Positions 8,812 to 12,432 of a stretch of DNA of 12,432 nt are shown piece after piece. Source of the stretch: JAVBNJ01 sp031551625 (GTDB lineage: Bacteria; Bacteroidota; Bacteroidia; Bacteroidales; UBA932). Positions within the stretch are counted from its first letter, which is position 1; each line of letters opens with the position of its first letter. The notes under the pieces are model-generated. The model ran no database searches, had not been told where the DNA came from, and saw only the letters and a program-made list of their open reading frames with translations. The DNA lies in assembly GCA_031551625.1 (NCBI GenBank), contig JAVBNJ010000032.1, forward strand, positions 1-12,432. The letters run 5' to 3'. The position numbers were made by a program, and so were the translations under genes.

Positions 8812-8822
8812 TTAATTAAGAA

Positions 8823-9515
8823 TTAGTTGTTAGGAAATGAGGATTTAATCGTAGGGCTTATTGAACCATTAAGTAGCGGATTTACTTCTGCTGGATCGCC
8901 ATAGAAAAATCTTATTTTTGTTGTACCATCTGAAGCAAGTACTTCATAGGCATTTTTTCTACCGATTGCATCCCAATAAGTGCTCGGGTTTTTCTTGGCT
9001 TTTAAATATGCCAAAGCTGTTTCTTCAATAATCTTTTCTTTGTCCCAAGCTTTAGGGAAGAAACTAGAAACTCCACCGAAACTCTTAGGTACCCAATTTG
9101 CTCCATCTAGAATTTCAATATTTCGTGCTTTTTTTATTTCCATACCTGCTTCATATGGTCTAGGAATTTGAATATCTGATATTTTAAATCTAATTTTTTC
9201 TCCAACTATCCATTGTACTCCATCAGCTTCCATTACTAATCTTGTTGTTCCTAAATAATGCCCACCATTTGACAAAGTTAAAGAATGTACCTCTCCTTCT
9301 ATGTGCTTCCAAACATCATCAGTAGTGACTTTCTTGATACTTTGCAAAAACTCAACGTTTGCCCTTTCAGTAGTTAAGTGTTTTACATTCTTCCATACCT
9401 CTACCAAATCGGGTTCGCGATTTAGTATTCGCAAAACATCATCACTTGCATTTGCAAAGTTATCAAAAAATGCTGTCTTTTGTGCATTGGGGAGTTGTTC
9501 AACAGCATTGGCCAA
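8823..9515 (-). CDS. EndoU-type nuclease toxin, 5' end disrupted
   Basis: The TTG at 9515 gives 230 residues; the same frame is open to 9578 (GITFVRTTAGN and onwards) with no ATG. Residues 15-60 form a linker-like module (FFDNFA, EPDLVEVWK, LQSI) that also follows the Hint domain in the toxin at the right edge. From about 70 the pattern fits bacterial EndoU RNases: HIEGEV with His71, GGHY with His86, Lys144, GVSSFFPKAW (148-157) before an acidic/Ala helix, and a final strand ending SSFPNN. In this family two histidines and a lysine act in RNA cleavage; which residues serve here is inferred. The N-terminus is the odd part: a lipoprotein-type signal ORF at 9572-9667 lies one frame out and could be its original start. 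Immunity candidate 11 bases downstream. Confidence 0.72.
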   Translation of the reverse strand: MANAVEQLPNAQKTAFFDNFANASDDVLRILNREPDLVEVWKNVKHLTTERANVEFLQSIKKVTTDDVWKHIEGEVHSLTLSNGGHYLGTTRLVMEADGVQWIVGEKIRFKISDIQIPRPYEAGMEIKKARNIEILDGANWVPKSFGGVSSFFPKAWDKEKIIEETALAYLKAKKNPSTYWDAIGRKNAYEVLASDGTTKIRFFYGDPAEVNPLLNGSISPTIKSSFPNN

Positions 9516-9571
9516 GTTAGTAAGTCCTCGCTGGCCGCAGGCTGTATTACCTGCCGTTGTTCGGACAAAGG

Positions 9572-9667
9572 TTATGCCTTAGCCGCTTTACCCGTACAGG
9601 CTTTGCCTGTGTTAACGCAACACAAGCAAGCGCTCAGCAATCCGAGGACTATAAACAGTTTTCTCAT
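9572..9667 (-). CDS. 31-residue lipoprotein signal ORF, probable broken N-terminus of the EndoU gene
   Basis: A small ORF from the ATG at 9667 encodes a classic signal: M-R-K, a hydrophobic core (LFIVLGLL) and a lipobox L-S-A-C with Cys14, then NTGKACTGKAAKA and a TAA at 9572-9574. It ends inside the open upstream part of the EndoU frame, which is shifted by one base. Adding a single base near the AAG GCA TAA end would join the two into one 281-codon protein running on as KGITFVRTTAGN. The likeliest reading is one gene broken by a 1-base deletion; a sequencing error or genuine frameshifting is also possible. It begins 35 bases after the stop of the beta-propeller gene. Confidence 0.55.
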   Translation of the reverse strand: MRKLFIVLGLLSACLCCVNTGKACTGKAAKA

Positions 9668-9701
9668 TAAAAGTGACAATTGGTACACTACCGATATGCG
9701 T

Positions 9702-10664
9702 TTACTCTTCAAATATGTGTAGCATTTTATTCGCATCCAATACATATAATTTTTTATCGTGCCATATTAGATTGTCTTTGCCTGTCGGGATATGACAATC
9801 AAATTTGAGTTGTTCTTTAAAATCCATATTCTCGTTATTGCGGAAAATAAGAATACCATCTCTTACTGATTTCAAAAAAATATAATCTTCATAAACTATT
9901 ATATCACAAGACGGATAAAATTCATGCCGTTTAAACAATAAATCAACTTCTATTTCTTTTACGATTTTTCCTGTATTGGCATCTATTTCCCAGAACACAT
10001 AAGTATCATAGTCTCCTCCAATTGTATATAGTTTCTCGTTGAATAAATCATAATGAGGACCTGTTTTCTCTTTACATTTCCAAGCCAAGCTGCCATCAGA
10101 TAAGTTTAAGGCGATGAGTGAACCATTCTCCAAAGCAAGTATAATATAATCGTTAAAGCCGAATAAATGTTTTATTATTCGGGTATCCTCGAAGAATTGT
10201 TGTGTAGAGATTTGCCATAAAACATTAATGTCATTTAAAGGAAAGCAAGTTAATTCATCTCCGCATCTCTCAAATAAATTTTCATTGAAAAAAAAGTTGC
10301 AATGAGAAATTGATGTTTCAATGATATCAGTATCATTAATAAAATAGTAACCAGGTTTTTCTTTAAAATCCCTACTATATATATATATATATGCATTTAC
10401 TTCTATCGCCGAAATAAGTGCCCATGAAGCTTTTGGAAATTTCCGTACTATCGTATTTTTTCTAAGAATATTTAAATTATTAACATTTTCAACCTGAAAA
10501 TAAACGGCATTGCGAAAAGTTGTGGCATAGATAATTGGGATATTTTCATAATTAATAATTTTGGTACCATAGATATTATATAAGCCTTTTTTACCCCAAT
10601 GTAAAACTGTCGCTTCATATAATAATATGTTTTCAATATCGCTTATTTTTTCTATTACATGCAT
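9702..10664 (-). CDS. Beta-propeller protein, candidate immunity partner
   Basis: A 320-residue protein without signal peptide or membrane segment. It consists of repeating beta-strand blades of the PQQ-like/WD type: the clearest are YIILALENGSLIALNLSDGSLAWK, then KLYTIGGDYDTYVFWEIDANTGKIV, DYIFLKSVRDGILIF and KKLYVLDANKMLHIF at the end. No PQQ-binding or enzymatic residues are evident. The start ATG at 10664 lies just 4 bases after the stop of the Hint-linked toxin, so the two are almost surely co-transcribed. By position it is the immunity protein for that toxin's nuclease-like tip, binding it in the cytoplasm. This is inference; a large propeller is an unusual choice, as most immunity proteins are half this size. 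A 17-base TA run lies within the coding region. Confidence 0.62.
   Translation of the reverse strand: MHVIEKISDIENILLYEATVLHWGKKGLYNIYGTKIINYENIPIIYATTFRNAVYFQVENVNNLNILRKNTIVRKFPKASWALISAIEVNAYIYIYSRDFKEKPGYYFINDTDIIETSISHCNFFFNENLFERCGDELTCFPLNDINVLWQISTQQFFEDTRIIKHLFGFNDYIILALENGSLIALNLSDGSLAWKCKEKTGPHYDLFNEKLYTIGGDYDTYVFWEIDANTGKIVKEIEVDLLFKRHEFYPSCDIIVYEDYIFLKSVRDGILIFRNNENMDFKEQLKFDCHIPTGKDNLIWHDKKLYVLDANKMLHIFEE
10376..10392. repeat. 17-base TA dinucleotide run inside the beta-propeller gene
   Basis: An uninterrupted alternation of T and A that codes for the stretch YIYIY in the propeller protein. Gain or loss of one two-base unit would shift the frame. Confidence 0.9.
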
Positions 10665-10668
10665 ATTT

Positions 10669-12432
10669 TTAGAAGTTAGAATTAAAAATTAAATCAAACC
10701 ATCCATTATTGCCAGATAAAAAGGCTTCTAAATCATCTATGTTTTTTAATGATTTTGTTTTTGCTATTGTTTCATCATATCGTTTGAATAATTCAAATAT
10801 TTTGTTATTATTAAGAACTCCGCCATCTTTCCAAGTCTTTATTACAGCCGCTTTATCCATAGGTTGGTGTGTGAAAAATCGTAAATGTTGTAAATCTCTT
10901 ACTTCTTCGCAATAACGAATGGTTTGAGAAGCCAAATTACTTTTTACAGCTCCACTTTGTCCGGCATACACTTCGCCAATGTAGTCAATTTTATTTTTGG
11001 TAACTATAATATCCGGTACAGCATTATCAATTCCATCTATCTTCTCCAGTTGAACTTCAAATCGTACTTCATCTGCATTCTTAATGAATGTTTCATTTTC
11101 CTGTATCTTTTTAAGCATGTACCATGAATGCCGCCTATCTGCTAAATTGTTTGCATTAACAAGCCCTCTCTTGCCATCGGCAATTACTTTGGCAAAATCT
11201 TTTGTTTTGTTTGCGGGCAAAATGTCAATTGCTTTATTCAAATCATTAATAATTTCCACATAGCCTATGGCCGGAGGCCCAAACCCTTCAATAGTGCCTA
11301 ACACATCTTCTGCAATGCCAAAATTAACGAATTTCGGATTTTTACGCAAATTGTGTAAAGCTGTCAATGCGTTTTCATCGACTCTAAGAAGTGGTTTGTT
11401 TTTTAATATTTTCCATTCTTCGACAAAATTCTCACTTCTGCGGAATAAAGCTATTTTATCTGGTTTGCCCACAACATCCCTTGCAAATTCTGTAAACTCT
11501 TCTTTTGTCAAAATTTTCCGGAATGAGCTTAGCGCATCACAATCGTTGTGAACAATAATAGCAGAGCTACCTACGGCATAAGTGTGCGTTTGTTCTACTT
11601 CAAAATTATAAACTTGAGCAACGGTGTCAATAGGCTGTACTGAAAGTACAGTTGCCAATGCGCCACTTAGTAATTTTAATTTTGCATTTTTTGCTAAATT
11701 ACTTGCCTTGCTCCATCCGGTTGTTGTTAAGAATGGGTGTTCGGGTGTGGCAAGGAGCGTGTCTTTTGTGTTGGTTATTATGCGTACTAATTTATTTGCG
11801 GTACGGGTAAACGTTTCTCTTACGCGAGCCAATTTCGTTTGTTTAGAGTGTTCGTCGTAGCTTGTCACAGAATCGCCAACCGTTATATCATTAATTGATT
11901 TTGTACCATGATTTGTGGTAATTGGTGTTTCGGCAACAAAGCAGGCACCCGGTACAAGGCTCATTTCGTTTTTGGCATTACGCATCACGGCAATGTCTTC
12001 GGTTTTTCCTGCATTGGTAGGCACGTCGTCAAGCAGGTCTACAATTTTTCCTTCGTCAGAAAGATTGCCGGCTTGTTTTATGGTTAATAGGCCAGAAGCA
12101 TTGTCTAATTCTCCTATAACCTTACCTTCTTTGCCTATGTATTTAATAGTGTTTGCATCTACAATTTTAGCAGGTCCGGTAAACCAATTGTCTAATTTTT
12201 GGGCAGTGAATTGTTGCGTTGTCAGCAATGATTCCCACTTCAGCCCAGCCCTTGTGGCTTGAGAGCTGAATGCGGCATCTAATTTACCTACCTCAACAGC
12301 GCTAACTGTTTTAGAGGCGTTGCTGATTTCCTGCTTACTTTGCCGGAATGCTTTTTCTAAGTCGGTGGTATTGTTTGCAAATTTGTAGACGCTATAGCCC
12401 AGGTCGCCCAACGAAAGCGCCATGTCTATACG
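10669..12432 (-). CDS. Hint-domain polymorphic toxin with nuclease-like tip, 5' partial
   Basis: The frame is open past the right edge (three more codons before the ATG at 12423), so the N-terminal delivery region is missing; the first Met need not be the start. Counting from that Met: a pre-Hint region (1-160), a Hint domain (161-293) with Cys161 in ACFVAETPI, TPEHPF (226-231, His229) and VHN (291-293), then the released tip (294-584). The tip starts with a linker module (300-365; FARDVV, FVEEWK) shared with the EndoU-type protein. Further on, FEVQLE (455-460) and PDII-(x)10-GEV (Asp471, Glu484) resemble a PD-(D/E)XK nuclease core, though the usual lysine after the glutamate is replaced (EVY). 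Family knowledge: Hint self-cleaves at the Asn to free the toxin. Nuclease function is tentative. The secretion route cannot be read from this window. Confidence 0.8.
   Translation of the reverse strand, partial: RIDMALSLGDLGYSVYKFANNTTDLEKAFRQSKQEISNASKTVSAVEVGKLDAAFSSQATRAGLKWESLLTTQQFTAQKLDNWFTGPAKIVDANTIKYIGKEGKVIGELDNASGLLTIKQAGNLSDEGKIVDLLDDVPTNAGKTEDIAVMRNAKNEMSLVPGACFVAETPITTNHGTKSINDITVGDSVTSYDEHSKQTKLARVRETFTRTANKLVRIITNTKDTLLATPEHPFLTTTGWSKASNLAKNAKLKLLSGALATVLSVQPIDTVAQVYNFEVEQTHTYAVGSSAIIVHNDCDALSSFRKILTKEEFTEFARDVVGKPDKIALFRRSENFVEEWKILKNKPLLRVDENALTALHNLRKNPKFVNFGIAEDVLGTIEGFGPPAIGYVEIINDLNKAIDILPANKTKDFAKVIADGKRGLVNANNLADRRHSWYMLKKIQENETFIKNADEVRFEVQLEKIDGIDNAVPDIIVTKNKIDYIGEVYAGQSGAVKSNLASQTIRYCEEVRDLQHLRFFTHQPMDKAAVIKTWKDGGVLNNNKIFELFKRYDETIAKTKSLKNIDDLEAFLSGNNGWFDLIFNSNF
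11545..11943 (-). other. Hint autoprocessing domain within the toxin gene
   Basis: This segment codes from the nucleophile Cys161 to the terminal Asn293. All three expected blocks are present: the Cys after Gly-Ala, the T-x-x-H block (TPEHPF), and the C-terminal V-H-N followed by Asp-Cys. It therefore looks functional, unlike the fragment at 7411-7731. The downstream tip has no extein-like splice partner, so release by cleavage, not splicing, is expected. Confidence 0.85.
11708..11796. repeat. 89-bp perfect direct repeat, copy 2 (intact Hint domain)
   Basis: Identical to 7538-7626, in the same orientation, inside the functional Hint coding region. It includes the codons for the conserved TPEHPF block. 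Confidence 0.95.

Noticed and set aside
11545..11943. Hint domain as a protein-splicing intein
   Set aside because: There is no homing endonuclease and no split host protein; the context is the standard pre-toxin cleavage domain.
12421..12423. ATG as the start of the Hint toxin
   Set aside because: The frame continues to the right edge, and such toxins need a large N-terminal delivery region, so this Met is probably internal.
7332..12432. Insertion sequence or integrase-borne island
   Set aside because: No transposase, integrase, terminal inverted repeats or tRNA-type attachment site was seen; the only long repeat is inside Hint.
1..12432. CRISPR array or RNA genes
   Set aside because: No regularly spaced repeats and no tRNA- or rRNA-like sequence was noticed on either strand.

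Overview
The window looks like chromosomal DNA of a member of the Bacteroidota, probably Bacteroidales-like. The evidence is a C-terminal type IX secretion (T9SS) sorting domain, BACON-type domains, a lipoprotein with a surface-export signal of the kind described in this phylum, a TonB-dependent receptor with an N-terminal carboxypeptidase-regulatory-like domain, and the absence of obvious Shine-Dalgarno sequences. No rRNA, tRNA, CRISPR array, transposase or integrase was seen. Species cannot be named from the sequence.

Left part, plus strand, about 1-4902: three closely spaced genes (gaps of 28 and 33 bases) form a probable cell-surface operon. The first is a large secreted multidomain protein, cut by the left edge and ending in a T9SS type A sorting domain. 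The second is a roughly 280-residue outer-membrane beta-barrel protein. The third is a surface lipoprotein with a BACON domain, two Ig-like repeats and a beta-rich C-terminal domain. The first and third proteins share BACON-type and Ig-like modules.

Middle, minus strand, 5004-7331: a complete 775-residue TonB-dependent receptor, convergent with the first operon. A nested set of inverted repeats lies between the two.

Right part, minus strand, 7411 to the right edge: a polymorphic-toxin locus, visibly more AT-rich than the rest. In transcription order it holds (1) a toxin gene cut by the right edge, with an autoprocessing Hint domain and a C-terminal nuclease-like tip; (2) a beta-propeller protein 4 bases downstream, the likely immunity partner; (3) a lipoprotein-type signal peptide ORF followed one frame out by an EndoU-type nuclease; (4) a small immunity candidate; (5) a truncated second EndoU tail; (6) a second small immunity candidate; (7) a decayed Hint fragment in frame with (6), separated from it only by a stop codon. 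The decayed and functional Hint regions share 89 identical bases in direct orientation, 4,170 bp apart. I read this as a toxin gene with a live tip followed by a trail of displaced or decaying toxin/immunity cassettes. That history is inference; the domain similarities, frameshift, fragments and repeat are visible in the sequence.
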